DNA of 64,000 bases from Candidatus Thiodiazotropha endolucinida. GTDB lineage: Bacteria; Pseudomonadota; Gammaproteobacteria; Chromatiales; Chromatiaceae. The DNA lies in the NCBI RefSeq assembly GCF_001715975.1, contig NZ_MARB01000004.1:1-64000 (forward strand), in the 5' to 3' direction. A program made the position numbers and the translations under genes. This document shows positions 17,212-26,980 of the stretch, piece by piece (positions within the stretch are counted from its first letter, which is position 1; every line of letters begins with the position of its first letter). A model generated the notes under the pieces. That model saw nothing but the letters and a program-made list of their open reading frames with translations, was not told the DNA's origin and searched no databases.

Positions 17212-17317
17212 TGGGTGGCTGGCTATTGTCTCCGGTAAATTGTCAGTGTAACTTTCAAGGTGTTGAAGAAAAAGAGCATCATTCTCCTCGGGAGAGAACA
17301 ACAAAGAGGCTGAACGA

Positions 17318-17725
17318 TTGAGAAAACCATACAACTATCATCACGTAGACAAGATTGGTGACGCCATGGTAGAGGTGTTTCACGTGGTTGGGCTATTCGT
17401 TATCGGCGCAACCGTGGTATGGTCCGGTGTCGTCGCTTATATGGAGATGATCAATCACGGCCATGCATCTCTTAAGGATATCCTGCTGCTGTTCATCTAC
17501 CTGGAATTGGGTGCGATGGTTGGCATCTACTTCAAGACACGCAGACTCCCGGTTCAATTTCTCATCTACATAGCGATTACCGCTCTCACACGTATGCTGA
17601 CCATCGATATCAAGGGGATGCCAGACAAGACGATACTGACCGTTACCGGCGCGATATTGATGTTGACCCTCGCCATCCTGATCCTGCGCTATACCAATAC
17701 CATGCTGAAAGAGGAAAACGAGTGA
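17318..17725 (+). CDS. psiE: PsiE family phosphate-starvation-inducible membrane protein
   Basis: 135 residues with four hydrophobic segments and the family core FIYLELGAMVGIYFKTRRLPVQFLIYIAITALTR, matching PsiE (compare [30 protein letters not shown] of E. coli). The TTG at 17318 has AGAGG 9 bases upstream and gives the expected N-terminal length before the first helix; the ATG at 17366 would shorten the N-terminus by 16 residues. It is on the opposite strand to the surrounding nusB and thiL genes. Function in the family is not established beyond phosphate-starvation induction in E. coli. Confidence 0.85.
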   Translation: MRKPYNYHHVDKIGDAMVEVFHVVGLFVIGATVVWSGVVAYMEMINHGHASLKDILLLFIYLELGAMVGIYFKTRRLPVQFLIYIAITALTRMLTIDIKGMPDKTILTVTGAILMLTLAILILRYTNTMLKEENE

Positions 17726-17805
17726 TACCGCTGGAGCTGTCCAAAACATATATGCGGTATGGATACAAGGATGAAGAATGACGATGGTGCTGCTATCGGG
17801 TAATC

Positions 17806-18237
17806 CTAGCTTCGCCCCACATTGACCTCTACGGCACGTACCTTTCTAGCCACCTGATCGAGCACGCCATTGACGAACTTATGGCCCTGCTCCGCGCCAA
17901 ACACCTTGGCCAGTTCCACTGCCTCATTGATTACCACACGATAGGGAATTTCCGGCTTGTGGCTCAATTCATAGGCACCCAACCGCAGAATCGCACGCTC
18001 GACCGGATCCACACTCTCGATGGCCCGGTCCAGGGTTGGCTTGAGTAATTCATCCAATTCCACCAGGTGGCCTGGCACGCCTTTCATCAAATCCTGGAAG
18101 TAGGGAATCTCAAAACTGTTGAGATCCTGTTCCTCGAGAAACTGATTGATGATATCTGGGATATCCTGACCGGCTATCTGCCACTGATAGATAGCCTGTA
18201 CCGCATGCTTGCGCGCCTGGTTGCGTTTTTCACTCAT
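17806..18237 (-). CDS. nusB: Transcription antitermination factor NusB
   Basis: 143 residues of the all-helical NusB family: RKHAVQAIYQWQIAG near the N-terminus and VERAILRLGAYEL with VINEAVELAKVFG and KFVNGVLDQVA near the C-terminus. Acts with NusE (S10) on BoxA RNA in rRNA operons. The ATG at 18237 overlaps the ribH stop as TGATG, so translation is probably coupled. Confidence 0.96.
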   Translation of the reverse strand: MSEKRNQARKHAVQAIYQWQIAGQDIPDIINQFLEEQDLNSFEIPYFQDLMKGVPGHLVELDELLKPTLDRAIESVDPVERAILRLGAYELSHKPEIPYRVVINEAVELAKVFGAEQGHKFVNGVLDQVARKVRAVEVNVGRS

Positions 18238-18707
18238 CAACCGATCTGACGCAAGAGGTTAACCATTTCAATGGCAGACAGGGTTGCCTCTGCTCCCTTG
18301 TTCCCCGCCTTGGTGCCGGCGCGCTCGATGGCTTGCTCAATCGTGTCCACGGTCAATACACCGAAAGCGATTGGAACTCCATGTTTCAGCATAACCTGCG
18401 CCATGCCTTTCACACACTCACCGGCGACGTAGTCGAAATGCGGCGTGCCCCCGCGTATCACAGCACCCAATGCGATGATGGCGTCATACTCGCCCTTCGC
18501 CGCCAATTTCTCCAATGCCAACGGCATCTCGAACGCACCCGGTACACGTACCAGGGTAATGTCGTCCTCACTGGCACCATGTCGCTTCAGGGTATCCACG
18601 GCCCCATCCAGCAGACTTTCTACAATGAAGCTGTTGAAACGCGCCACCACCAGACAGAAGCGTGCCTTCTCGACACTCATTGCCCCTTCGATTGTCTTTA
18701 TACTCAT
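18237..18707 (-). CDS. ribH: 6,7-dimethyl-8-ribityllumazine synthase
   Basis: Condenses 5-amino-6-ribitylaminouracil with 3,4-dihydroxy-2-butanone 4-phosphate. 156 residues with [42 protein letters not shown] (active-site His) and [17 protein letters not shown], all conserved. It precedes nusB with a 1-base overlap. A 168-bp gap separates it from ribBA, in which I recognise nothing. Confidence 0.96.
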   Translation of the reverse strand: MSIKTIEGAMSVEKARFCLVVARFNSFIVESLLDGAVDTLKRHGASEDDITLVRVPGAFEMPLALEKLAAKGEYDAIIALGAVIRGGTPHFDYVAGECVKGMAQVMLKHGVPIAFGVLTVDTIEQAIERAGTKAGNKGAEATLSAIEMVNLLRQIG

Positions 18708-18875
18708 CTATCACTACCCTGAAGTTGAAACTGATGTTTACCGTTCGCATCTAAACTATAGTCAGAGTCCATTCATTTCGACGCATAATTTTACGATCCT
18801 GACGTCTCACCACCCTCTTTCTCGATATATTGTACCGATTGGCCGCAGCCGCCGATCGCATTCGCAATAGGCGAT

Positions 18876-19994
18876 CTACTTTTCACCCACCACGTACTCG
18901 GTAACTTCCATATCGAATCCTGAGAGGGCATGAATGCTTTTCGGCGCACTGAGCACCCGCATTTTTCTTACCCCGAGATCGAACAGTATCTGTGCCCCGA
19001 CACCATAGGTTCGCAACTCCTTGCTGTTGTCTCGCTTGATAAACTTTTTCTGCGAATTGTCGAGAGCCTGCATGTCGATCATTCTCTGCACGATCTCTCT
19101 GGCCGAATCGTGATTCCTCAGCACCACGATGACACCCTCGTCCTCCTTGCCGATCATACTCATGGCATTTCGCAACGGCCACCCGCATTCACTGATTTTA
19201 GCTTCGAAGAGATCACAAAGACTGTTCTGCATGTGGACCCTGACCAGCGTCGGCCGGTCGGCGGCGGGATGCCCCCTGACCAGCGCCAGATGGAGTTCGT
19301 TGTCCACCATATCCTGGTAGGCAACCAGCCGAAAATTGCCGAATTGCGTGGGAAAATTACACTCACTCACCCGTTCGATAGTGGTCTCGTTTCGTATTCT
19401 GTAGTGAATCAGATCGGCAATGGTCCCAATCTTCAGGCCGAAGTCTGCAGCGAATTTCTCCAGATCGGGACGGCGGGCCATGGTTCCATCCTCATTGAGG
19501 ATCTCAACGATAACCGAAGCCGGTGAATGACCCGCGAGACGCGATAAATCACAGCCTGCCTCGGTGTGACCGGCACGCACCAGCACGCCACCGGGTTGCG
19601 CCATCAGGGGAAAGATATGTCCCGGCTGGACGAGATCCTGCGGCTTTGCATCTTGGGCCACGGCTGCTCGGATGGTCGTGGAGCGGTCCGCTGCGGAAAT
19701 CCCTGTTGTGACCCCGTCCGCCGCCTCAATGGACACCGTGAAGTTAGTGGCGGAAAGCTCATCATCGGTAGTGACCATCAGTGGCAGCCGCAGCTGGCTG
19801 CACCGCTCCTTGGTGAGAGTCAGACAGATCAAACCACGCCCATAACGGGCCATGAAATTGATTGCGTCCGCTGTCACGCACTCAGCCGCCATCACCAGAT
19901 CGCCCTCGTTTTCTCGATCCTCATCGTCCATGATGATGACCATCTTCCCCTGCCTTAGGTCGTCAATGATCTCTTCTGTGGTGTTAAGCGCCAT
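18876..19994 (-). CDS. ribBA: 3,4-dihydroxy-2-butanone-4-phosphate synthase with degenerate GTP cyclohydrolase II domain (RibBX type)
   Basis: Residues 1-200 are a complete RibB domain: [49 protein letters not shown] and the conserved [12 protein letters not shown]. Residues about 207-372 align with RibA but are eroded. The zinc motif [10 protein letters not shown]...RCDCG is here [10 protein letters not shown]...ISECG, so two of three cysteines are lost, and the catalytic GRGIGL segment is absent. I infer a RibBX-like protein that makes dihydroxybutanone phosphate but not the GTP product, so a separate ribA should exist elsewhere. The GTG/ATG choice is clear (ATG at 19994). No FMN riboswitch was seen upstream. 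Confidence 0.9.
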   Translation of the reverse strand: MALNTTEEIIDDLRQGKMVIIMDDEDRENEGDLVMAAECVTADAINFMARYGRGLICLTLTKERCSQLRLPLMVTTDDELSATNFTVSIEAADGVTTGISAADRSTTIRAAVAQDAKPQDLVQPGHIFPLMAQPGGVLVRAGHTEAGCDLSRLAGHSPASVIVEILNEDGTMARRPDLEKFAADFGLKIGTIADLIHYRIRNETTIERVSECNFPTQFGNFRLVAYQDMVDNELHLALVRGHPAADRPTLVRVHMQNSLCDLFEAKISECGWPLRNAMSMIGKEDEGVIVVLRNHDSAREIVQRMIDMQALDNSQKKFIKRDNSKELRTYGVGAQILFDLGVRKMRVLSAPKSIHALSGFDMEVTEYVVGEK

Positions 19995-20234
19995 GTACTA
20001 CCCATGAAATTATGTTCAAAGTTAACCGCTTATTGTAACAGAGCAATCTGATCAGGGCATCTGAATTTCATCCACCAGGTTCCTGTGCATTCATTCCAGG
20101 TGGCAGGGTCAGTTGCCGGTCGACTCCTCCCATGTGATCTATTTGTGATGATTTCGTGACCGGAAATGGAAGTTAGAGGTACAGACTCTCATACACAGCA
20201 AAAATACCACCCCGATCTCAAAGAGGAGAAGATC

Positions 20235-20954
20235 ATGAATAAAAACCTGACCGCCATAGCCGCATCTGTCGGCTTGCTTATCTCTGCAAACACCTTTGCA
20301 GATGGAAGAGAAATCAGTATTGAAGTCACGAATCTGACAAACGCCGTCTACTTCACGCCACTGCTGGTAGCCGCCCACAAACGCAATACCCACCTGTTTG
20401 AAATCAGTACACCTGCCTCCGCCAATCTGCAGGCGATGGCTGAGGGTGGCAACATCGATGGTCTGATAGGCGATGTGGAAGCAGCCGGCGGCGAGTATGT
20501 CGCCAATCCGGCTTCCGGCCTGTTGGCGCCGGGCGCCAGTGCCGAGGCGGTCATCGACAGGCCAAGGAAGAGAAACCGATACCTCTCGATCGTGGGTATG
20601 CTTCTACCCACCAATGACGGCTTCGTCGGCCTTGATGGGTTGAGAATCCCCAAGAAAAAAGGGACTTACACCTACTATCTGCACGGCTATGATGCCGGTA
20701 CCGAAGCGAATGACGAAATCATTAACGGTGGTGGCGCTCCCGGCACACCGGGTATTCCGGCCGATCCCGGTGGTAATGCAGGGAGTGGGGGCGTTGCCTC
20801 AGTGGGACCGGACCACAATCAGACAGTCCATCTGCATCGGGGCGTGATCGGTGATGACGATCCATCGGGCGGCATAAGCGACCTCGATGCCAGGGTGCAT
20901 ACCTGGCAGGGCCCCGTAGCCCGTTTGGTGCTGCGTATCAATGAGGACGACTGA
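20235..20954 (+). CDS. Secreted spondin-domain protein
   Basis: 239 residues from the ATG at 20235, which has GAGGAGA 7 bases upstream. The signal peptide is MNKNLTAIAASVGLLISANTFA. The mature protein starts ISIEVTNLTNAVYFTPLLVAAH and continues with LQAMAEGGNIDGL, LSIVGMLLPTNDGFVGLDG and a Gly/Pro-rich segment, ending VARLVLRIN. This is the bacterial Spond_N layout (calcium-dependent adhesion-like beta fold known from spondin/F-spondin). It lies on the plus strand between ribBA and ribE and separates the riboflavin genes. Role unknown; likely an extracellular or periplasmic binding protein. Confidence 0.85.
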   Translation: MNKNLTAIAASVGLLISANTFADGREISIEVTNLTNAVYFTPLLVAAHKRNTHLFEISTPASANLQAMAEGGNIDGLIGDVEAAGGEYVANPASGLLAPGASAEAVIDRPRKRNRYLSIVGMLLPTNDGFVGLDGLRIPKKKGTYTYYLHGYDAGTEANDEIINGGGAPGTPGIPADPGGNAGSGGVASVGPDHNQTVHLHRGVIGDDDPSGGISDLDARVHTWQGPVARLVLRINEDD

Positions 20955-20963
20955 AGCGACAGC

Positions 20964-21626
20964 CTAACTTCGAATAAATCCGTGCTTCTTAAGCAGTGTC
21001 TCGGTCACCCCCGAGACACTGTGTTTTGTCTCCTCTCCACCCAACACCAGGCGTTCCAGGTAGCGGGCAACCAGATCGACTTCAAGATTGACTTCGCTAC
21101 CAACCCGGTAGTTTTCCATAATGGTCTGTTTCAGCGTATGGGGAACGATGTTCAAATCGAAACCGGAGCCCTCCACGCCGTTCACTGTCAGGCTTGCGCC
21201 ATCGACGCAGATCGATCCTTTATGGGCAATATAGCGCGCCAACCCTGCCGGCGCTTCTATTCTGAAACGTATCGAGCGGGCGTCATCCCGCCGTTCCACC
21301 ACACGCCCCACACCATCCACATGACCACTCACCAGATGTCCCCCCAGGGGGGTACTCAGGGTCAACGCCTTTTCCAGGTTCACCGGACTCCCGGGTTGCA
21401 GTTTCTCAAGCGTGGTGAGTGATAGTGTCTCCCGTGAAACATCGGCGCTGAAGCCCTCTCGCGACAAATCGATCACGGTCAGGCAGATACCGTTGGTGGC
21501 AATGCTGTCACCCAATGTCACATCGCTCATATCGAGCTGACCGCCGTTGACTGTCAAGCGCAGATCACCCTGTCTGGTCTCAATGCCGGCGATCGTGCCG
21601 ACTGCCTGGATGATACCGGTAAACAT
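20964..21626 (-). CDS. ribE: Riboflavin synthase alpha chain
   Basis: Dismutates two lumazines to riboflavin. 220 residues made of two homologous beta-barrel halves: MFTGIIQAVGTI with LGDSIATNGICLTV and GGHLVSGHVDGVG; then YIAHKGSICVDGASLTVNGV and HTLKQTIMENYRVGSEVNLEVD. Starts 2 bp after the ribD stop. Its 3' end faces the spondin gene with a 9-bp gap. Its position next to ribD is normal. Confidence 0.96.
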   Translation of the reverse strand: MFTGIIQAVGTIAGIETRQGDLRLTVNGGQLDMSDVTLGDSIATNGICLTVIDLSREGFSADVSRETLSLTTLEKLQPGSPVNLEKALTLSTPLGGHLVSGHVDGVGRVVERRDDARSIRFRIEAPAGLARYIAHKGSICVDGASLTVNGVEGSGFDLNIVPHTLKQTIMENYRVGSEVNLEVDLVARYLERLVLGGEETKHSVSGVTETLLKKHGFIRS

Positions 21627-21628
21627 GC

Positions 21629-22756
21629 TCAGCCCCCAGTTTCACTAAGTCTTGCGGTAATACGAATATCGGTTCCAACCTGACGTAAATCAGTCACCTG
21701 CAATGCGATACGATCAGCCATTCGCGCAATACCGGGGAGAAGGAAGAGGCCCCGTCCCTTGTTTCCCATCAGATGCGGTGCCTGATAGATTATCAGCTCA
21801 TCCACCAGACCCTGTTCCAGCATTGCGCCAGCCAGGGTCGCCCCCGACTCCAACAGAACCTCATTGATCTCCTGTTCTCCCAGAAAGCGTATTACCTGGT
21901 GTAGATCGAGTCGCTGTTTGTCTCCCGGCAGCCTCACAATTTGCGCACCGGCAGCCTCCAGTGCAGCGCCATGGACCGGTTGCTCGTCACTGCAGATAAT
22001 CAGCGTGGGTCCCGGCAAACCGAGCATTTTAGCGTCCCCCGGTGTAGCAAGTTCAGGATCCAGCACTACCCGAACCGGGTGCGGAATCGGAACACCTTCC
22101 TCAAGACCCAGCTCCATCGCGGACAAGCGAACATTCATAGAGGGATCATCGGCCAGCAGGGTCCCTACGCCCGTGAGTATGGCTGCGCTCTGGGCGCGCA
22201 ACTTTTGCACATCCACCCGGGCTGCGGGTGATGTTATCCATTGGCTCTCACCATCAGCCATGGCTGTGCGGCCATCCAGACTCATAGCCATTTTGCACCG
22301 TATATAGGGCAGCCCATGGATCATGCGCTTAATAAACCCCGGGTTAAGTGCCTCCACCTGTGGCCGCATCACTCCCTCAGTGACCTGGATGCCGGCTTGA
22401 CGCAACAGTTCCAGGCCTTGTCCCGCCACCAAGGGATTCGGATCAGGCATCCCCACCACGACACGTTTTACACCCGACTCAATAAGGGCCTCAGTGCACG
22501 GGGGTGTCCTGCCATGATGGCAGCATGGCTCCAGGGTTACATAGGCTGTCGCCCCACTGGCGGCCACACCCGCCTTTGCCAGGGCATTGCGCTCGGCATG
22601 GGGTTCCCCGGCACGCCGGTGGTAACCTTCGGCAATGACCTCACCCTCTTTGACGATCAGACAGCCGACACGGGGATTTGGGTGGGTGCTGTACCAACCC
22701 AGCCTGGCAAGTTGAATGGCCCGCGCCATAAAGCGTTGGTCGAGGGCGCTGTTCAA
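21629..22756 (-). CDS. ribD: Bifunctional riboflavin biosynthesis protein RibD
   Basis: 375 residues. The N-terminal deaminase has [10 protein letters not shown] and [14 protein letters not shown] (zinc ligands). The C-terminal reductase has [29 protein letters not shown] and [13 protein letters not shown]. The start overlaps the nrdR stop as TTGA at 22756, with a GAGG-like sequence about 11 bases upstream. An ATG at 22729 (MARAIQLAR) is the alternative and also matches the family alignment. Confidence 0.96.
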   Translation of the reverse strand: MNSALDQRFMARAIQLARLGWYSTHPNPRVGCLIVKEGEVIAEGYHRRAGEPHAERNALAKAGVAASGATAYVTLEPCCHHGRTPPCTEALIESGVKRVVVGMPDPNPLVAGQGLELLRQAGIQVTEGVMRPQVEALNPGFIKRMIHGLPYIRCKMAMSLDGRTAMADGESQWITSPAARVDVQKLRAQSAAILTGVGTLLADDPSMNVRLSAMELGLEEGVPIPHPVRVVLDPELATPGDAKMLGLPGPTLIICSDEQPVHGAALEAAGAQIVRLPGDKQRLDLHQVIRFLGEQEINEVLLESGATLAGAMLEQGLVDELIIYQAPHLMGNKGRGLFLLPGIARMADRIALQVTDLRQVGTDIRITARLSETGG

Positions 22757-23265
22757 CGCTTCTTTTCCTCGTCGCGCAACAGTTCAAGCTGTCGCCGATG
22801 CTCTTCAGGACTCGGTTGTTGCTCCAGCTTTTCGATCTCTTCGCGAAAGGCATTCACGTCTTCGAATTTACGATATACGGAAGCGAACCTGACATAGGCA
22901 ACCTGATCCAACCGCTTCAACTCATCCATCACCAGTTCGCCAATCGCCAGCGAAGCGACCTCCCGCTCACCACCCGCCATCAATTTTCGGGTAATGTGGT
23001 TGATTGCCGTATCCAGGTGCTCAGCGCTCACTGGCCTCTTTTCCAGTGCGCGAGCCATCCCCGCTCGAAGCTTGCGACCGTCGAAATGGACCCGGCTGCC
23101 ATCCTGTTTCACCACCCAGGGAAGATTGAGTTCTGCCGTCTCGTAGGTAGTGAAGCGCTCCTTGCAGACCGTGCACTCGCGACGCCTGCGAATCTGATCA
23201 CCCTCTCCGGCAAGTCGGGAGTCGATAACTTTTGTATCCTGGGCTCCACAGAATGGACAACGCAT
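22753..23265 (-). CDS. nrdR: Transcriptional repressor NrdR
   Basis: 170 residues: an N-terminal zinc ribbon ([17 protein letters not shown] and [12 protein letters not shown]) followed by an ATP-cone domain ([20 protein letters not shown]). It represses ribonucleotide reductase genes in response to dATP/ATP. Its usual genomic place is in front of ribD; the stop overlaps ribD. Confidence 0.96.
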   Translation of the reverse strand: MRCPFCGAQDTKVIDSRLAGEGDQIRRRRECTVCKERFTTYETAELNLPWVVKQDGSRVHFDGRKLRAGMARALEKRPVSAEHLDTAINHITRKLMAGGEREVASLAIGELVMDELKRLDQVAYVRFASVYRKFEDVNAFREEIEKLEQQPSPEEHRRQLELLRDEEKKR

Positions 23266-23272
23266 CTTTATA

Positions 23273-23390
23273 AATTTTGAATTCTGATTTTTGAGTTTTG
23301 AATTTTACTGCTCACTCTGCACGTACCTCTATCGCTAAGTAACCGTGTGAAGCATGCAAATTGCATTCAGCACTCAAAATTCATCATTAA
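23273..23390. repeat. AT-rich repeat tract between nrdR and glyA
   Basis: Short phrases of the form GAATTTTGA/TCAAAATTC occur several times and in both orientations in this gap (for example TTTTGAATT near 23296 and CTCAAAATTC near 23373). No gene or clear terminator is seen. Confidence 0.3.
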
Positions 23391-24643
23391 TCCTTATAAA
23401 CAGGATATTTGGCACAGATTGCAAGAACCTTTGCCCTGACTTCATCGATAACCGCCTGATCACCCCGACTGTCGATCACATCACACATCCAACCCGTCAA
23501 CTCCACGCAATCCTTTTCGCTGAAACCACGGGTTGTAACCGCAGGTGTACCGACCCTTATCCCCGACGTCACAAATGGCGACTGAGGATCATTGGGCACC
23601 GCATTCTTGTTCACAGTTATATTCGCCGCACCCAGCCAGGCATCAACATCTTTACCGGTCAGGCCTGCCTCGATGAAACTGACGAGAAAGAGATGATCAT
23701 CCGTTCCCTTGGAGACCACATCATATCCCCGTTCCGTGAAGACCTTGGCCATGGCGCGTGCATTCTCGATGACATCCCGTTGATAGGCCTTGAATTCAGG
23801 TTCCATCGCCTCTTTGAAGGCCACAGCCTTGGCCGCGATTACATGCATTAACGGGCCACCCTGTGTGCCTGGAAAGACCAGAGAATTCAGCTTCTTTTCG
23901 ATTTCCGGATTGGCCTTGGCCAGGATCAACCCGCCACGTGGTCCACGCAGGGTCTTATGTGTGGTGGTCGTGGTGACATCCGCAATCTGTACAGGATTGG
24001 GGTAGTGTCCGGCGGCTATCAGGCCGGCAACGTGGGCCATATCGACAAACAGAAAGGCACCCACTTCATCGGCAATATCACGAAATCGTTGCCAATCGAC
24101 TACCCTTGAATAGGCGGAAAAACCGGCCACGATCATTTTCGGTTTATGCTCTCTGGCCAGGCGCTCAACTTCGTCGTAGTCGATTTCACCGCTATCGGGA
24201 TTCAATCCATATTGGATTGCATTATATATTTTTCCGGAGAAGTTGGGCTTGGCGCCATGGGTCAGATGACCACCATGCGCCAGACTCATACCGAGTATGG
24301 TATCCCCAGGCTCACACAATGCCATATAGACCGCTGCATTGGCCTGGGAACCGGAATGGGGCTGCACATTGGCATAGTCCGCACTGAACAGCGCCTTGGC
24401 ACGATCGATGGCCAGCTGCTCGGCAACATCGACATTTTCACAACCGCCATAATAGCGCTTCCGCGGATATCCCTCCGCATATTTGTTGGTCATCACTCCA
24501 CCCTGGGCCTGCATGACCCTTGGGCTGGTGTAGTTTTCTGACGCTATGAGTTCAATATGCTCTTCCTGACGCCGCTCCTCTGCCTCTATGGCTGCCCAAA
24601 GTTCGTCGTCATAACCCTGAATCTGCATGCTTTTTTCGAACAT
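23387..24643 (-). CDS. glyA: Serine hydroxymethyltransferase
   Basis: Interconverts serine and glycine with tetrahydrofolate and supplies one-carbon units. 418 residues from the ATG at 24643 ([12 protein letters not shown]), with GGAGA 7 bases upstream; E. coli GlyA has 417. Motifs: [48 protein letters not shown], and the PLP-lysine segment [17 protein letters not shown]. The longer frame to 24685 lacks conservation. The GlyA-NrdR-RibD order is common in this group. Confidence 0.97.
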   Translation of the reverse strand: MFEKSMQIQGYDDELWAAIEAEERRQEEHIELIASENYTSPRVMQAQGGVMTNKYAEGYPRKRYYGGCENVDVAEQLAIDRAKALFSADYANVQPHSGSQANAAVYMALCEPGDTILGMSLAHGGHLTHGAKPNFSGKIYNAIQYGLNPDSGEIDYDEVERLAREHKPKMIVAGFSAYSRVVDWQRFRDIADEVGAFLFVDMAHVAGLIAAGHYPNPVQIADVTTTTTHKTLRGPRGGLILAKANPEIEKKLNSLVFPGTQGGPLMHVIAAKAVAFKEAMEPEFKAYQRDVIENARAMAKVFTERGYDVVSKGTDDHLFLVSFIEAGLTGKDVDAWLGAANITVNKNAVPNDPQSPFVTSGIRVGTPAVTTRGFSEKDCVELTGWMCDVIDSRGDQAVIDEVRAKVLAICAKYPVYKD

Positions 24644-24753
24644 CTCGTTCTCTCCGGCCATAGTGGAAGGGCGGAAATATATCAAAATATCGGATCTGAG
24701 TCCTGTGCTATTGAGAGTGGCCTGATCGATCCAACCACCCCAATGGGAGGGAT

Positions 24754-26379
24754 TTAGGTACCATTGCGGAGAAGCGAGAGAAGACCCGATTGTTTGACCA
24801 ACATAATGATGTCTTCCCTCATGCCCATGACATGGATGAGTACGATACCGACGAACAGCAGAAACAGCAGGATAACGACGGATACGAAACCGCCGATTTC
24901 AAGCCGCCGCTTCATCCTCACATCATCCGTCATTAATCTCGTTACCTGTCCCAGAACAGGAAACTCCAATTCCGCCCTGAGTGTGCGCATATCAAAATAG
25001 ACGGGCTTTATTGTCGACAGCAGAAATGCCAGGCCCCCGCCAACACCCAGTGCCCCCAACAGGACCAGGGCGGACAATAGCAGTCGTTTTGGACCGACGG
25101 GGAGTATGGGGACCTTGGGCGGCTCGACAATTCTGAATTTTAGATTGTCGCCGGCCTCATCGGCCTGTTCCGACATCCTCGCCGATTCGAGCCTTTGCAC
25201 CAATTCCTGGTAGTTCTCTTTATTGATGGAGTAGTCACGGTTTAGCCGGGTCAACTCCGCTTCAACTTTAGGCAGGGTATCCAGTTTCTTTTTGAGTTCA
25301 TTGACTCGGGCTTGATACTCATCATGACGCAGCCGAATCGTCCTCAATTCGACCTCTGATTCACGATAGGAGAGTTTCAACTGCTCTAACGCCGTCGATA
25401 CGGAACTCGGTGCAGAAAGCGCACTCGATGCCACGGGGGGTGCCGCAGCCGCCTGCTGCTTCAAATCCTCGATGGTTTCCTTCAACTCCTGAACATCCGG
25501 ATGCTCCTCTGTATACCGCAGTAGCAGTTCATCCAGACGTGTCTGCATCGCGAGCAAACGCTGTGCCGTCGGCGAATCGGCATTTGCTGATACACCAAGA
25601 CTGGCTCCCCTCTGCTCCTCTTCCGCAAGTGTTGTCGTATATTGCCGCTTAAGCTCGTCACGTCGAATCCGGGCCTCTTTGAGTTGCAGCTGAATATCCT
25701 CAAGTCCCGTCCTGGCCTCTTCAAGTCGCTGGAATATGCCAGCCCCTTCCCGGGGCAAGGTATCGACATTCTTGCGTTTGAATTCGGTCAGCCTGTTTTC
25801 GGCCTCGACAAGTCTGGTTTCATATTCCCGAATCTGCTGTTGCAGAAACTTTTGCGCGGCATCCGACTCGATACGGGTATCGCCCAATGCGCTCTCGACA
25901 AAGATGTCGAGCAATACCTGCACCACTTTTTGCGCCATGAAACGGTCACTATAGACATATCTGATGGTATAGAAATTCTCCGTTTCACGTGTACCTGGAA
26001 TACGTCGTCGATCGACATCGATTACGATGGTTTTCCTTAGCCAGCCTATAAGTTGTTCGCGCTCTTCATGGTTTGTAGCGAGGTGATCCAAGTCCGTTTG
26101 GAGTATCAGCTTTTGCAGATTCTCATGACTCAGCAGGGTTCTGGTCATCAGGTGCAGACGTTGATTCATGTCGTTTTGCACCGCCAAACCCTCGAGAAGC
26201 GGCCGCAGCACACTCTCGGTATCCACATACACCTTTGCTTCGGATTCATATTTATCAGGCAGTATGAATATTGCCGCCCAGCCAATCAAAGCAACTGCCC
26301 ATGCGACTGCAACTGCCGGCCATCTAAAGCGCCATGCCGACCGAATATAATTCTTTATCTGTAAAATAATATCGTTCAT
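24754..26379 (-). CDS. Polysaccharide chain-length determinant (Wzz-like, XrtA/PEP-CTERM locus type)
   Basis: 541 residues with the Wzz layout: an N-terminal transmembrane segment (about 17-37), a long periplasmic coiled-coil region rich in [20 protein letters not shown]-type heptads, and C-terminal transmembrane segments (about 430-455 and 500-522) flanking a proline-containing cytoplasmic part. The opening [25 protein letters not shown] is typical of the PEP-CTERM/exosortase-type family (TIGR03007). No glycosyltransferases, Wzc kinase or exosortase are in this window, so it appears to be an orphan; the actual polysaccharide cannot be inferred. Confidence 0.85.
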   Translation of the reverse strand: MNDIILQIKNYIRSAWRFRWPAVAVAWAVALIGWAAIFILPDKYESEAKVYVDTESVLRPLLEGLAVQNDMNQRLHLMTRTLLSHENLQKLILQTDLDHLATNHEEREQLIGWLRKTIVIDVDRRRIPGTRETENFYTIRYVYSDRFMAQKVVQVLLDIFVESALGDTRIESDAAQKFLQQQIREYETRLVEAENRLTEFKRKNVDTLPREGAGIFQRLEEARTGLEDIQLQLKEARIRRDELKRQYTTTLAEEEQRGASLGVSANADSPTAQRLLAMQTRLDELLLRYTEEHPDVQELKETIEDLKQQAAAAPPVASSALSAPSSVSTALEQLKLSYRESEVELRTIRLRHDEYQARVNELKKKLDTLPKVEAELTRLNRDYSINKENYQELVQRLESARMSEQADEAGDNLKFRIVEPPKVPILPVGPKRLLLSALVLLGALGVGGGLAFLLSTIKPVYFDMRTLRAELEFPVLGQVTRLMTDDVRMKRRLEIGGFVSVVILLFLLFVGIVLIHVMGMREDIIMLVKQSGLLSLLRNGT

Positions 26380-26760
26380 TTACCTGAGTTGAATATGCAA
26401 TGGTTAACAGCGCTTCCACTCGATTCCATAGCCAAGCCTGATTATGTTATTTTTCCCTGATGAATCACCGTCCCTGGAAACTTCATCCTTATCCATCCGT
26501 TCAGTCTATATAGTCCAACACAGCTAATCCAGCTTTAGATACCATTCAATTCATCGGTGTGGCAAGCTGCTGATTTCACTTCTTTCCAACCCGCATTGCC
26601 GGAATTATCCCGATACGCAATCCATCGATGGAAGGGAATTCCGACATATACCCTGATTAGAGTACAACACACTCCGCTTGGATGGCTTGATTGGATCTGC
26701 ATCCGGTATCAAGCCCTCACCTGACAGACACTACCCGGCAGCCAGGTGAATCCGCCTACC

Positions 26761-26794
26761 AATCTATTGAATTTTTATTTAAAATCAATAGATT
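26761..26794. repeat. Perfect 10-bp inverted repeat, possible operator
   Basis: AATCTATTGA (26761-26770) and TCAATAGATT (26785-26794) are exact reverse complements separated by 14 AT-rich bases. There is no following T-run in either direction, so an operator is more likely than a terminator. Confidence 0.45.
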
Positions 26795-26866
26795 AAATAA
26801 AAAAAGGCATCGATGACAACACTAATTCGGGGGGTTATTACCCACATTTAAGCTATATTATGCTAC

Positions 26867-26904
26867 GAGAGGCATGACAGGCGTATGTAGCGCCATGGCC
26901 TCTC
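26867..26904 (+). other. Predicted hairpin upstream of the unknown gene at 26981
   Basis: GAGAGGC (26867-26873) pairs with GCCTCTC (26898-26904), with an inner GGCG/CGCC helix. It lies 77 bp before the start codon of the unknown gene and may be a leader structure or part of a regulatory site. An alternative pairing AGGCATGA/TCATGCCT overlaps it. Confidence 0.4.
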
Positions 26905-26980
26905 ATGCCTGACACATCTGACAGACAAACCGGCAGTAATCACCCAATAGACAACACGGCATCGAGAAAGGTCAGACACC

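Larger units (their letters stand above)
26380..26980. other. 600-bp intergenic region with two inverted repeats
   Basis: No gene is recognised. Divergent promoters for the chain-length gene and the unknown gene at 26981 must be here. Two structured elements are listed separately. A TATATT near 26853 could be a -10 box for the plus strand. Confidence 0.5.

Noticed and set aside
17212-17334. N-terminal extension of ThiL
   Set aside because: The extra 41 residues overlap the divergent psiE start and are outside the family alignment; the ATG at 17211 fits.
19995-20165. FMN riboswitch in front of ribBA
   Set aside because: I looked for the conserved RFN-element segments on the minus strand and did not see them.
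26761-26794. Terminator for the chain-length or unknown gene
   Set aside because: The inverted repeat is AT-rich, has a long loop, lies upstream of both genes and has no T-run on the correct side.
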